A stretch of 64,000 nt of DNA from NCBI GenBank assembly GCA_023159155.1, contig JAJNNX010000005.1:558001-622000 (forward strand), read 5' to 3'. Position 1 is the first letter of the stretch, and each line of letters opens with the position of its first letter. The notes under the pieces are model-generated. The model was not told where the DNA came from, did no database searches, and was given only the letters and a program-made list of their open reading frames with translations. Both the position numbers and the translations under genes were made by a program. Origin of the DNA: Ustulina deusta. Taxonomy: Eukaryota > Ascomycota > Sordariomycetes > Xylariales > Xylariaceae. Positions 12,530 to 21,988 of this stretch are shown one piece after another.

Positions 12530-13073
12530 TGCAGCTGGTTTAAACTGACAGTGGTGTTGACAGCCGACCCGCCCATCATTGCTCGTAGTCGTTTGGTACG
12601 TTACAGTACCGCAGGGGCGGATATGCGAACGCGTGAACTCCTCGGGAATTCCGGTTTCCTCGGAAACTTCTCTTATCATTCCTTCCAGAGGCGTCTCTCC
12701 CGAAAGCATATTGCCAGCAACAAAATTGTCTAGCATGCCCTGCTCGAAGTTTTGTCGCAACGTGGCTTGAAGCAGGGAGGCCCGTTCTGCAATGCTAAAT
12801 CCCTGTGACAGTGCCGTGGTCCAGCGTCTAGGTTCCGAGGGCTATTTCATCCCGTGCACCGTATTTCTGTGCACATAACCGAGAGGCTCGTTGATGCCCT
12901 CCACGAAGAAGTAGAAAAAGTCGACCATGTGCATGCGATAGGCCTCGGGGTCTCGCTGAAAATACGGCCAACTGGGATAACATCAGCAGGCGCGAGGGCT
13001 CATGGGTGGATCATGTAGTCGTAACTTACGTGTCCACCTTGTCGATCAGGCGCAGCGCCGAAAATGCCGACAT
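12530..13073 (-). pseudogene. Decayed Nudix hydrolase (DUF4743 / thiamine pyrophosphokinase-related type)
   Basis: The N terminus (13073-13030, MSAFSALRLIDKVDT) joins across an intact-looking intron (13029-12972) to WPYFQRDPEAYRMHMVDFFY and EPLGYVHRNTVHGMK. These are typical of the fungal Nudix family in which an N-terminal DUF4743 module precedes the Nudix fold. An in-frame TAG (12842-12844) follows where the family has Trp, then a shift of reading frame. About 100 residues expected between ERASLLQATLRQN and the Nudix box are absent. The Nudix box itself survives: LDNFVAGNMLSGETPLEGMI then REVSEETGIPEEF. The coding then ends after GTVTYQTTT, short of the rest of the domain. Stop, frameshift, internal deletion and lost C terminus together make this a pseudogene. 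In living relatives the enzyme hydrolyses nucleoside-diphosphate-linked substrates. Confidence 0.85.
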
Positions 13074-13588
13074 GATGGCCTTGACTTGTCGTGGTGAAGG
13101 GGCCCTGGCTCGGGTAGGCGGCTGCTAGAGATGACGGGCAAAAGATACGAATGATGATGCCATGAGCGAGGACAAAGAGATTGTGAGACTGAGGCGAAAG
13201 CTATATAGTCGAGGTGAAAAGACGAACGAACTAGGGCATCTCAGCTCGGAGTTACTCTGGGTCAATGATGAGTATAATTGCAGAGGTTTGATGTGAGATT
13301 GACACCTGGATCATCTATCTAGTGTTCAACTGCGCCACGCGAGGACTAACACCCACGCCCGAAAAAAAAATACAGGGAAAAGGGAGACCAGGAATCAATG
13401 ATATTGAGCCGTTACCCATACACTTCCACCTACTAGTGACCTACCTGTGACCTACCTTCACTCTGGGACACCCACCTCTGACAGACACCACGAAAAACAT
13501 CGTACTCGTTTTCTGAAGTTCTTTTGATAACATTATATTCCTATTTACCCCCTCCCTTATATAGTTCATATTCACCCCATAATGAGGT
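13074..13588. other. Intergenic region
   Basis: This stretch carries the former promoter of the Nudix pseudogene and the 3' end of the HET gene. I see no gene. Confidence 0.5.
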
Positions 13589-15319
13589 CTATGTCTGTCT
13601 ATTATCTCGAGACCTATTCACCAGGTCCCATGCTAGTGGCTGAATCTCAGCCCTGCTTTGACAGACTTCGTAAAAGAAGGTGAATCTCCAAAACGGGTTG
13701 CAACAAATCAAGTCATCACGGTGCAATACTGGTTTGACCGATAAATAAATGCTGAGGTCTGTGTCGCAGGTCCTTTTGCAAGCCTCCAGAAACCTCGGGA
13801 CGCCCTCTTTGCTTAGCTCGTAAAGCAGTTGGCTCCTGTTATGGTCCCCCAAGTTCAACCGCATCTGTAGTTCGCTCAATATGGCCTTGTAGTCACTATA
13901 ATCGACGAAGGAGTATTGCAGCGCGCTACGGTCCAACGAAGCCCATCCCACAACGAAAAACATGTAATCTATATCGACCTGAATTGTACGGCCGTCACTT
14001 AGCGTCTCAAGGGTACCTCTCAAACGAACTGCTCCGCTATCGTATCTTGCTTCTCCAGCGACGAGAAACAGGTTGTCTTCCTCATCATAGCGGCTCCACG
14101 GCCAGGCATCCAAGAGCTCGAATTCAGGGGGAAGCTGAATTTGCAGGGCGTGCGGCCTCATTCTCGCAAACGACCGACTAGAACACATTCCATACAAGTC
14201 TTTCTGCAAGTCGGGTTCTGGAAGTTCGGTTAATAAGTATCTCGCTCTTGGCACGTTTGGCTCCAATCTTGTGTATGTGAGTAGAGTCCACGGATCTTCC
14301 CTGACGAATATGTCAGGTCCACATTTGCGTAGCCGTATACCGAGAGATATGTCGGGATTTGAAAGTGAAACACAATCGAGCGGTAGCACATAGATATAGG
14401 CCCCTCTCTTCTCGGGAACCGGATATGAGAGGATGTGAATCTGTGTTCTGATTCCGGTGCTCGAGACAGAGAATTCGCGGTGCATACGGTGAGGAATTTT
14501 TGACAGTGTTGTGCATCCGGCGAATACAGCTGGAGACGCAGCGAGGATACCACAATACACGCGTTCCTGGTCACTCACCACCGCGGGTGGCGGTAAACAC
14601 CAAGCGAATATGCTAAGATCTGCCGTTCTTCCGATGATCTCGTATTGTAATCTTCGAAATGCCTTGTCTTCTTCGCCGTATAGTAAAGGCATGTTCACGT
14701 CGAAGATTCCCAATAAACAGTAGGCCTGATCTTCGACCCTGGTGGTTGTCCTGCTTGCGGCCCAGGACAATTTCTGGGCGACGGCGATGGTTGATAGGGG
14801 TTGTTCATGTGCTAATATACGTTTGCTGATCTTGGTGATTTGAGAGAGCTCTTCAACCAAATCTTCTTTTGCTCCTCTTTTATTCCAGTGCCTGTCGAAA
14901 AAATAGACCCTCTTCGGCGCAATCAGTTCTTGTAGTGTCCATCCGCGGGTAAACCAGCGACTATGTCGTAAGGATATAGTCAACGGTAGGTGGGATGGCA
15001 GATCAGACAGGTAAGCGTAGCAAACATCAGAGCGTTCGTACCATCGATACATTGAGTTAATGGCCTCCGTCAGTTCGGCGCTACTGGACTTGTCTATGCA
15101 GCAGGCATCAATCCACACATAGCGTAGCCCAGCTTTGTCCGCAAGCTCCATAGCCATCTTGATTTTCTTATACCCTTCCATTGCCTTGAACCGTAGGCTA
15201 TTCATGTCGCTGAATGATACCTCTTCATTTTCCCACACATGGGAAAGAATTGCATATTTGTGTGCGAGTGGGTTGAGGATCTCCTCCAGCAACCCTGTTT
15301 TGACATTCAGAAGCCTCAT
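13589..15319 (-). CDS. HET-domain protein (heterokaryon incompatibility type)
   Basis: A single exon encodes 576 aa from the ATG at 15319. The start MRLLNVKTG is the canonical opening of fungal HET proteins. The three HET blocks follow in order: YAILSHVWENEEVSF (residues ~22-37), KAGLRYVWIDACCIDKSSSA (~63-82) with AINSMYRWYERSDVCYAYL (~86-104), and SRWFTRGWTLQELIAPKRV (~119-137). The downstream block EDQAYCLLGIFDVNMPLLYG (~196-215) is also typical. The remaining ~350 residues have no recognisable NACHT, WD40 or ankyrin repeats. HET domains trigger programmed cell death after non-self recognition between hyphae; which partner this one senses cannot be read from the sequence. It lies in a gene-poor area beside a Nudix pseudogene and an AT-rich tract, a common setting for such genes. 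Confidence 0.93.
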   Translation of the reverse strand: MRLLNVKTGLLEEILNPLAHKYAILSHVWENEEVSFSDMNSLRFKAMEGYKKIKMAMELADKAGLRYVWIDACCIDKSSSAELTEAINSMYRWYERSDVCYAYLSDLPSHLPLTISLRHSRWFTRGWTLQELIAPKRVYFFDRHWNKRGAKEDLVEELSQITKISKRILAHEQPLSTIAVAQKLSWAASRTTTRVEDQAYCLLGIFDVNMPLLYGEEDKAFRRLQYEIIGRTADLSIFAWCLPPPAVVSDQERVYCGILAASPAVFAGCTTLSKIPHRMHREFSVSSTGIRTQIHILSYPVPEKRGAYIYVLPLDCVSLSNPDISLGIRLRKCGPDIFVREDPWTLLTYTRLEPNVPRARYLLTELPEPDLQKDLYGMCSSRSFARMRPHALQIQLPPEFELLDAWPWSRYDEEDNLFLVAGEARYDSGAVRLRGTLETLSDGRTIQVDIDYMFFVVGWASLDRSALQYSFVDYSDYKAILSELQMRLNLGDHNRSQLLYELSKEGVPRFLEACKRTCDTDLSIYLSVKPVLHRDDLICCNPFWRFTFFYEVCQSRAEIQPLAWDLVNRSRDNRQT

Positions 15320-16949
15320 AGTACCTGAGGAATACCGTCATGCCCAAGCACACCTATTTGCCTCTGACCTTATATTATAGTACGATGCTCGTTGTATGCG
15401 AAATCCCGCAAAGGTCAGACACAAGTCGATGATATGGCGAGAATCGGGATTGGACTGCGGGATAGCAACCTCGAGGTTTTGATTCGGCGAAGCTCGGTTA
15501 GGCATTATGAGTGGCGGGTTACAACGCAGCCTAACCCATCACCTCGGAGTAAATACCCCCCCGAACACCTCACGCACCCTTGTTTCTTGGCGGCAGCTGT
15601 TCGTGTGCTATAATAGGATTAGAAAATTGCCCATACATACTCTATACATTTTCAACTGAGCACCTATGTCAGCTCCGACAGCACTGAAAAAAATCTGCAG
15701 AACATTCATTACTGACTGACAGGACTGGCGTCTCGTCATGAAAACGAGTGGTACATGCGACGGGGTGACGTACGCGACGCCAATTGTAAATAAAGCATGA
15801 TAACTTAACTTATGCATTTCTCAACAACCGATTAAGCAATTAATTAAAGTTACGGTATAATGGATGCCCGGCCGTACATTCGGCACTATACCGTAGCCAT
15901 GTAGCCCACTTCAGAATACCAAGTTGCCACCTTGGTTATTCTGGCATTCCTTTTCGGAGTTGGCCCTACGGGAGGGTCGTAGAAGAACCAATACGTCACA
16001 ATTAACAAAAAAATATCAATCGTTAGATTTAACGAATTAATCGTTACATCTACTTAAGCGATTAATTAATTGTCCGGATCTACTCTTGCGATAATTCTTA
16101 ACGGAAGGAGGAACGACTAGAGTGAAACGAAGGGTCTCTGGATGTCGCACTTTTTTCGCTACAAATCTGGGCTCCTAATTAGGAAAACCCCATGTTCCTA
16201 TTCTGGCTTTAGCGCTAATACCCTATCGAATTACGTCAGCATATTACATCAGCAGGCTTCGCGCCAACCGCTTGTGCACGACTGGTGGGAAAGGTTTGGG
16301 GGCGGGGGAAGTTGTGCCATAGTGAGTTGTCTTTTTGCTATAGGTCCCGAAGGACATGGGTGCTTTACTTTAATGGGCCTATGAGTTCCATTCCCAACCC
16401 CACAAAGTCTCTATGGCTAGGTAAGTGTGGCTAGGTCCATATGACTGACAAGGACGATAGCCCTTAAAGGGGTCTCATGTATTGCTGTGGGCGCCCACTC
16501 CATTTAACCTACATCTTCATTTTCTACTACCCATCAGTTCTTCTATCACCACCCCATAAACTCTGAAGTTGCGGCAAGCAGATTCTCGTGTAAACCTAAT
16601 GCCCGGCAGAAGCAGAGAGAAGTATATGTTAAACATTAGCCTCAGGGATAGTAAAGAAAAACAAAATAATTTTAATTAAGCTTAATATAACTCCGTTAAG
16701 CTCAGTATAAGCCTGGTATAAGCCCGGGCGAGCTTAGTGTGATCCTGCAATGTAACGATCCCGAGTCCTAGCGACTCCTATTCCTTTGTTGCGAATCGTT
16801 GTTAAAAGACCAGCAGTACTATCTTGAATCTTCCGACGTGTTATTACATTCGGCAGCACTTTAATATCCTTAGGGATGAGCGGGAGTTGTATGCTGCTGA
16901 CTGTCTTAGGTTAAAAATTTGGTTACTGTGCAGATGGGCGAGCGCAACA
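15320..16949. other. AT-rich, MITE-like intergenic tract
   Basis: The stretch is notably AT-rich around 15.8-16.1 kb and 16.6-16.75 kb, with repeated words such as cgattaattaa and ctcagtataagcc. It contains a perfect 9-bp inverted repeat (see separate entry). No transposase frame is present. It probably carries relics of small non-autonomous elements, but their ends could not be fixed. Confidence 0.4.
15851..15895. repeat. Inverted repeat capable of forming a hairpin
   Basis: The arms tacggtata (15851-15859) and tataccgta (15887-15895) are exact reverse complements around a 27-nt centre, inside AT-rich non-coding DNA. It could be an internal hairpin of a MITE. Confidence 0.6.
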
Positions 16950-17972
16950 TTACTTACTATCTTCCACAAAGTATTGAATGGTTCTCTCATCTAGCTTCAC
17001 GCCGAGATCACTATCCTCTGTTCCCTTGAGAATATATGGTATTCCTGGCTGCCGTAAATCATTGGGCTGGGAAATAGAGGCGTAAAACTCGGCAATACCT
17101 CCAAAGGCGTTGATCTCGAAGAAGAAACCAGCCTCTCCCTCACTACTACCCATATTCACGTTGTCCGGCGTCCAAGGACTTTCACCACCCGTCAAAACCG
17201 CGGTTAGAAGATGTGCTATCTCGTGAGCAGTCGATATTATCATTTGGAACATAAAGGACCTATAGGTGGTAGGGCTTTTAGCAGACACCATGCAGTTGAT
17301 TATCTAGTTGAGTGAGGGTTAGCATCTATGGGCGGTGTTAACTTAGTTGTGAACTATGTAGAACTCAGAGTATTTGTTCATGTATAACGTATGCGAAAAT
17401 ATCTTGAGATATAGTAGTGTGCACAAACTCACATCTCTTGCTAGAAGCATATAACCTAGATCTTTGCCTCTCCACGAGTATACCGTCGGTGAATTTTGCT
17501 CTGACGCCCATTCTTTGCGATAAACAGCAGCTTCGCCTTGGAGATTCCGCGTAAGCCGGATCTCTAGAAAGTCTCGGCGAAGTTCCTGCAAGAAGAAATC
17601 GATGAAACTGGGCATTTCTGGCAAGGAAGAGTCTCTGCGGCGTCCGCGTGGCCATAAACCCTCGAAACTGGTTTGTCGAAGACCTGTGACTATATGTCGA
17701 GCTGTCACAATGAGCCACTCTCTCATATCACTACGCTCAAGAAGTTGAAAAAGCAAATCAATAATGGCTCGAGCGGTCTTATATCGCTGGGAACTGTTCG
17801 GAAGTAGCTCCCATGAGCCATCGGGAGTTTCGTCGCTGAGAACCCTAAGGCTGAGTGCTTGTGCTGGCATCTTATATTGAAAAAAGCGTAGTAGAACCTC
17901 CAAAACAGTGAGTGAAGCGCGTGTACTCGAACAGAGAGGAAAGAGGCCCGATGCTTCACCATATTCCCTCAT
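16950..17972 (-). CDS. HExxH zincin-like fungal protein, 5' end uncertain
   Basis: Two frames join into one gene: 17972-17433, a phase-0 intron at 17432-17304 (GTGAGT with branch GCTAACC and acceptor CTAG), then 17303-16950. This gives 297 aa from the ATG at 17972. The C-terminal exon has AHEIAHLL (His207, Glu208, His211), the HExxH zinc-binding signature of metallopeptidases. EAGFFFEINAFGG follows about 35 residues later; its glutamates are candidate third ligands. The upstream half is helical and unrecognised, with no signal peptide seen. A good acceptor (GTGTCCAG) sits just before CTCCTATGAGG, so one or more upstream exons may be missing. I recognise only the motif; the family is otherwise unassigned and protease activity is inference. 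Confidence 0.65.
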
Positions 17973-19279
17973 AGGAGCCTGGACACATCTATATCTAATT
18001 ACACTGTTAGTTTGGCCTTCGCCTTAGTTCCTGTATGGGATTTGTTATTTGATATCGCTTTCTATAGGTCGAAGGGAGCATTTTGGATGTTATTAGGAAA
18101 CGTTACCTGAATAAAGATTATAGAATCCTTGTGCGACGAAAAAAAAACCCAAAAAAAAACATATCTATTCCCTATTTTCTGTATTACGGAATAACTAGGG
18201 TTTGACAAGATCCCTCGCATTTTGGTAGCCTGAAGCCGATACTCTGGAGACAATCGTCCATGCTCAGTCTAGAACTAGCCCCTGGTCCTTCTGTACGGCC
18301 AGTCGTTCGAGTTTGACTTGGATTTGACCTCCCCGACTTGATGCCAGATACATGTTTGCAGATGGCATTATAGGCCGGTAGCTTACGGACCTCGGGCGAG
18401 AGAAACCGAAGAACCAGTGCATCTTCCGTCTTTATTCAAGCGTAAACAACGAGAGCATTCTAGTTCGGTAAGATAGCCTTCTGAGTGTCATGAGACTACC
18501 CCTGTGGAACAGAGAGAATAGCTGTATTACTCTTTGCTAACAATATTCTAATCCAAGCCTATAGTTATTAATACCACAAGACAATGACGCTAAACTCTAA
18601 ACTGCGCGTCATCTTGCCATTGGGTTTGCTAACGTAGTACTCTCAGGTCATAAGACTCAGCTTAATCAGTGTTGTTGGTTCAGTGATTGGACATGCGGGT
18701 AGCACACCTATCACTCCTCAAATCAAGGGATGGAGGATAATCAAGTTGGACAAGATTGCCATTAGTTCTAAGTCTCGAGAATATAGAGCCAATATATGGG
18801 TAGCATGGTATCCAAGGAGAAGAGAGGAGGGCTCTGCCTCACGTTCTTGTGTATAGAAGCAACGTATGTGGCATGTCGTCTTTGCCGCTGGTTTATTTTT
18901 CGTTGGGATTTGTTTGTTTCATGAAATGTGTACAAAGTTTTCCTATCGACACCTGTTTCCCTTGTCACATACCTCTAACCTCCCCGGGTCACAATGTAAC
19001 AGGACCGACCCCGGAGGTTTGTGTAGCTCTAGATAAGTAAGTACCTACCCACCAGCATGTATACAGTTGTCTACCCTCCAAAGTACACCACCCACCATAA
19101 GTGTATTATATGCACTGTACAAAACACCAGGTCATACTAGGTAGCACGTATTGACGCTGTGCCAGTAGTACACGCAGGGAGTATTTCAAACAGGCGATGC
19201 CCACTCTTCGCAACTCCACTACTATTTCTTCGACTGCTTCACCTCAAATATTACAGCCATCTATTTACATTCTCCCACG
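17973..19279. other. Intergenic region
   Basis: The left part (17973-18260) may hold an unresolved first exon of the HExxH gene; a short frame beginning MDDCLQSIGF is visible on the minus strand but could not be spliced with confidence. The rest is promoter DNA between divergently transcribed genes. Nothing else is recognised. Confidence 0.45.
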
Positions 19280-20487
19280 ATGCCTAGAGAAGAAACTAAC
19301 GCAAGCACTCCAAGGGTGTCTGTTGACTCTCTTGATACCAACCACCGCCAGGTTTTCAGCCGTGCCTTGCAGAATGTCCTGTCAAGCGACGCAGCTGAGC
19401 TTACGTATGCTCAGATCGTGGATGGACTCCCTCTTTCAGCCATAGAGCGAGATACTATCCGTGGTTCGGTTGACTGCGACCATCCAATCCACACAAAACA
19501 TACTGAACTCTGCCCTGGCGTTATAGAAAGGCTTCGGGAGATTATAGACACCCATGACATTGGAAGCCTCAAGTTTGACTCGACGGTATGTGTGCAGTCT
19601 TGTTGTCGTTATTAACTGGTCTCGTCTAGATAGGCCGCGCTAACATAGTATAATACAGCTCGTTGATGCTTATAATAACGCATCACCCGGTTCCCGCGCA
19701 TTTGAGACGCGGCTTATCGAAATGACCGCAGTTGCTGTTCACCAGATCGCTGTCCAATTATTCAAGTCAGAAACGAGCCTTCATGAGAGCGATGGCATGG
19801 GATCTTGGCAACCCGCCGAAGACTCTGTGTTTTGGGATATCCACAAGACCATGTTCCCAACTTTATTTAGACACCCGCAGTACTGCGATTATGGTCTATA
19901 TCCCGATGGACTTGCCGACGGGGTCGCATACTGGGCAGAGAACCGTATTTTGGGTGGCGTTGTTCTGTTCGACAGGCGCGCTCCAGACTCACCACCGAAC
20001 ACCAATAATGAGATAGAGGTAGACGTAAGTTCCTGCTAAACTTCTAAATTACTAAATCAAAACTAAAACCAAGTAGCCGAATGCTATCTATTTTCACAGC
20101 TCCGGGCGCATGATTACCTACCGGATCTATCAGCTCATTGACAAGCAGAGATGTGACCTTGTCAAATTTCTACTCTCCGAAACCACACCCCCCGCTGAAT
20201 GTCCCATTCCAATCCACGGAACGAGTGAAAATCAACAAAGGATCGACCCGGAAGAGGCTGTTACCGACACCGGTGTTTATCGAGATGTCTGGGAGCGCAA
20301 GCCCCTGGCACTGGGCCAAGCAGACCCCCGCGACCGAACCGTTTGGGACAAGATTGAACACCCTACTCTCCGTGAGTTCTGCAACACAAGAAGGCGCGCG
20401 GGATTAAGGAAAATGAGGGCTGCTGCGATTTACCGTGAGGAAGAGAGGAAAAAGCGACACAAAATACACAAACCACACAAACTCTAG
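19280..20487 (+). CDS. Conserved-looking fungal orphan protein, function unknown
   Basis: Three exons (19280-19585, 19659-20024, 20077-20487) give 360 aa. The introns are GTATGT..TACAG and GTAAGT..AGTAG, both phase 0. I rejected the stronger-looking acceptor TTTTCACAG near 20099 because it breaks the frame. No named domain is recognised. The middle exon is rich in aromatic and acidic residues (DSVFWDIHKTMFPTLFRHPQ, AYWAENRILGGVVLFDR), as in a folded globular domain. It continues across the second intron into NAIYFHSSGRMITYRIYQL. The C terminus is strongly basic (REEERKKRHKIHKPHKL) and could bind nucleic acid or act as a nuclear signal. There is no signal peptide or membrane segment. Confidence 0.75.
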
Positions 20488-20720
20488 ACCTCTTTTCGAA
20501 GTCAGCTAATATTATAATTTATCGTTCGCCGCTCAGTAGCGACAGGATTTTGAGTTAACTGAGGCTAGAAGGCCATCTCCGCTATAATTTTCCAAGAGCC
20601 GCCACTTCTCTCCACTCAACAAGTAAGTTAGCGTTTAAACGTCGTGTTATGATGCCTATGAGACCTGTGTGGGATAAAAGGAGTGTATTTTTAGGGAAGT
20701 ACAGTCCGATGCCTTATTTA

Positions 20721-20751
<31 letters not shown>

Positions 20752-21589
20752 AGCAAATAAAAAGGTCATGATTCAGAATCTAAGGTTTGATTTCACTATC
20801 TCTATTTTCCTTATCATCAGGCCTCCTAAAAGGCGTACAGAAGAGGCTCCTGTCTAGTTTTGGGTATTGCTCAGCTACTCTTATTATTTCCTTGAAGTAA
20901 ATGGCAGTGCCTTGAGATAACCATATGCGGCCCAGGAAAGATCACATTTTCGCTCGCATGCCTACCCTACTGTCCAGATATATAGGTAATAGAGAATCTT
21001 CTCATATTTGCTTTCATAAATCCTTTGCGCTGGAAGCGAACAATTGCTATCGAAGTGTGCACGTGATTCTATCTCGATATGCGGGAGGGGTCGTTGTCCC
21101 CGGAGCCCAAGGCGTTCAGTTCAATCTAATTGGAGCATTCGAAGTCTGGTTAGGTAATCTACGATAAAATACGAGAATACGACCTTGAGAGAGGTACAGC
21201 AACGGAAAGATCACAAGACAATGTAATGGGGGCTTGCCCCTGGGTTAAACAAACCGTACGAGTGTGGTTTCTGTCCGTGATGGGAAGGCTAGGCGTGATA
21301 TGAAATATTCGAATTGAATGAAGTATAAAAAAGATCCTGTCGCCGAAAAGCAGCTCTAATGTATAAAAAATCCTGCACGAAAGAAAGAACGCGCTAACAT
21401 CTGTCGTTGTCATATCCCCTAGGAGAGTCCTGGGTCCCGTTAATCTATCTCGTTCAATCCTCCGGTATAAAAGACTGCATATGTATTAGAACAAGCTAGA
21501 TAGATGAGAGAATAAGGAAACACTCACGTCACACCAGACCCGCCGAAACAGTTCATGGCGACACAAAGTCGTCCAGTCTTTCCGATTAG
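20488..21589. other. Intergenic region with a long poly-C run
   Basis: It contains 3' flanks and a 29-nt C homopolymer (separate entry). The 80-codon frame at 20925-21167 and the minus frame at 21159-21413 have no recognisable features. I see no gene. Confidence 0.5.
20721..20749. repeat. Poly-C homopolymer, 29 nt
   Basis: There are twenty-nine consecutive C residues on the plus strand between ttattta and ggagcaa. Length at such runs is prone to replication slippage and to sequencing or assembly error. Confidence 0.9.
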
Positions 21590-21988
21590 TCAATTGCGCG
21601 TCGGCGCCGGGGCCATGGCAGCAGCGGCTAGAATGGCCGCCATGCGCGCACGCGATTGGGCCTCGGTAAGCGGTGTGCTGTTGGCAAGGTGCTGCAGGGG
21701 TCGTAACACGCGATCCTCGATATGAGCATGCGAGTTGACGAACCGGTGCATGCTGTAGCCAAGATCAATTGGGACATTGATTGCGGGTCGCTGAACAGGA
21801 ACTTCGGGCGCGCGATCGTCCTGACTGGGTAATCAGGCTTTGATTAGCATTCAAGATCGGCTTACATGGACAATTGCCGGAGAAGCATAATTATCAAATG
21901 GTGCATCGTAAGAGGCTTACTTGAGGTGCAGATATTGCACAGCTCGTGCAGAGTCGTTGTTCCGAGAGTTTTGAACTGGGTTGGCCAT
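21590..21988 (-). CDS. Small two-exon protein (100 aa), function unknown
   Basis: Exon 1 (21988-21921) begins with the ATG of MANPVQNSRNNDSARAVQYL. A 96-nt intron (21920-21825, GTAAGC..CCCAG with branch GCTAATC) separates it from exon 2 (21824-21590). The join completes an AAT codon, and the frame stays open to a TGA at 21590-21592. Exon 2 contains RPAINVPIDLGYSMHRFVNS and a C-terminal run of Ala, MAAILAAAAMAPAP. It has no signal peptide and no recognised domain. Support comes from correct splice signals, matching phase and coding-like composition; it is too short per exon for a simple frame search to find. Confidence 0.6.

Noticed and set aside
12600..12760. Intact Nudix hydrolase gene
   Set aside because: The Nudix box is readable, but the stop, frame shift, internal deletion and missing C terminus upstream and downstream exclude a working gene.
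20085..20100. Acceptor TTTTCACAG for intron 2 of the orphan gene
   Set aside because: It is a stronger motif than AGTAG but shifts the reading frame and introduces an early stop.
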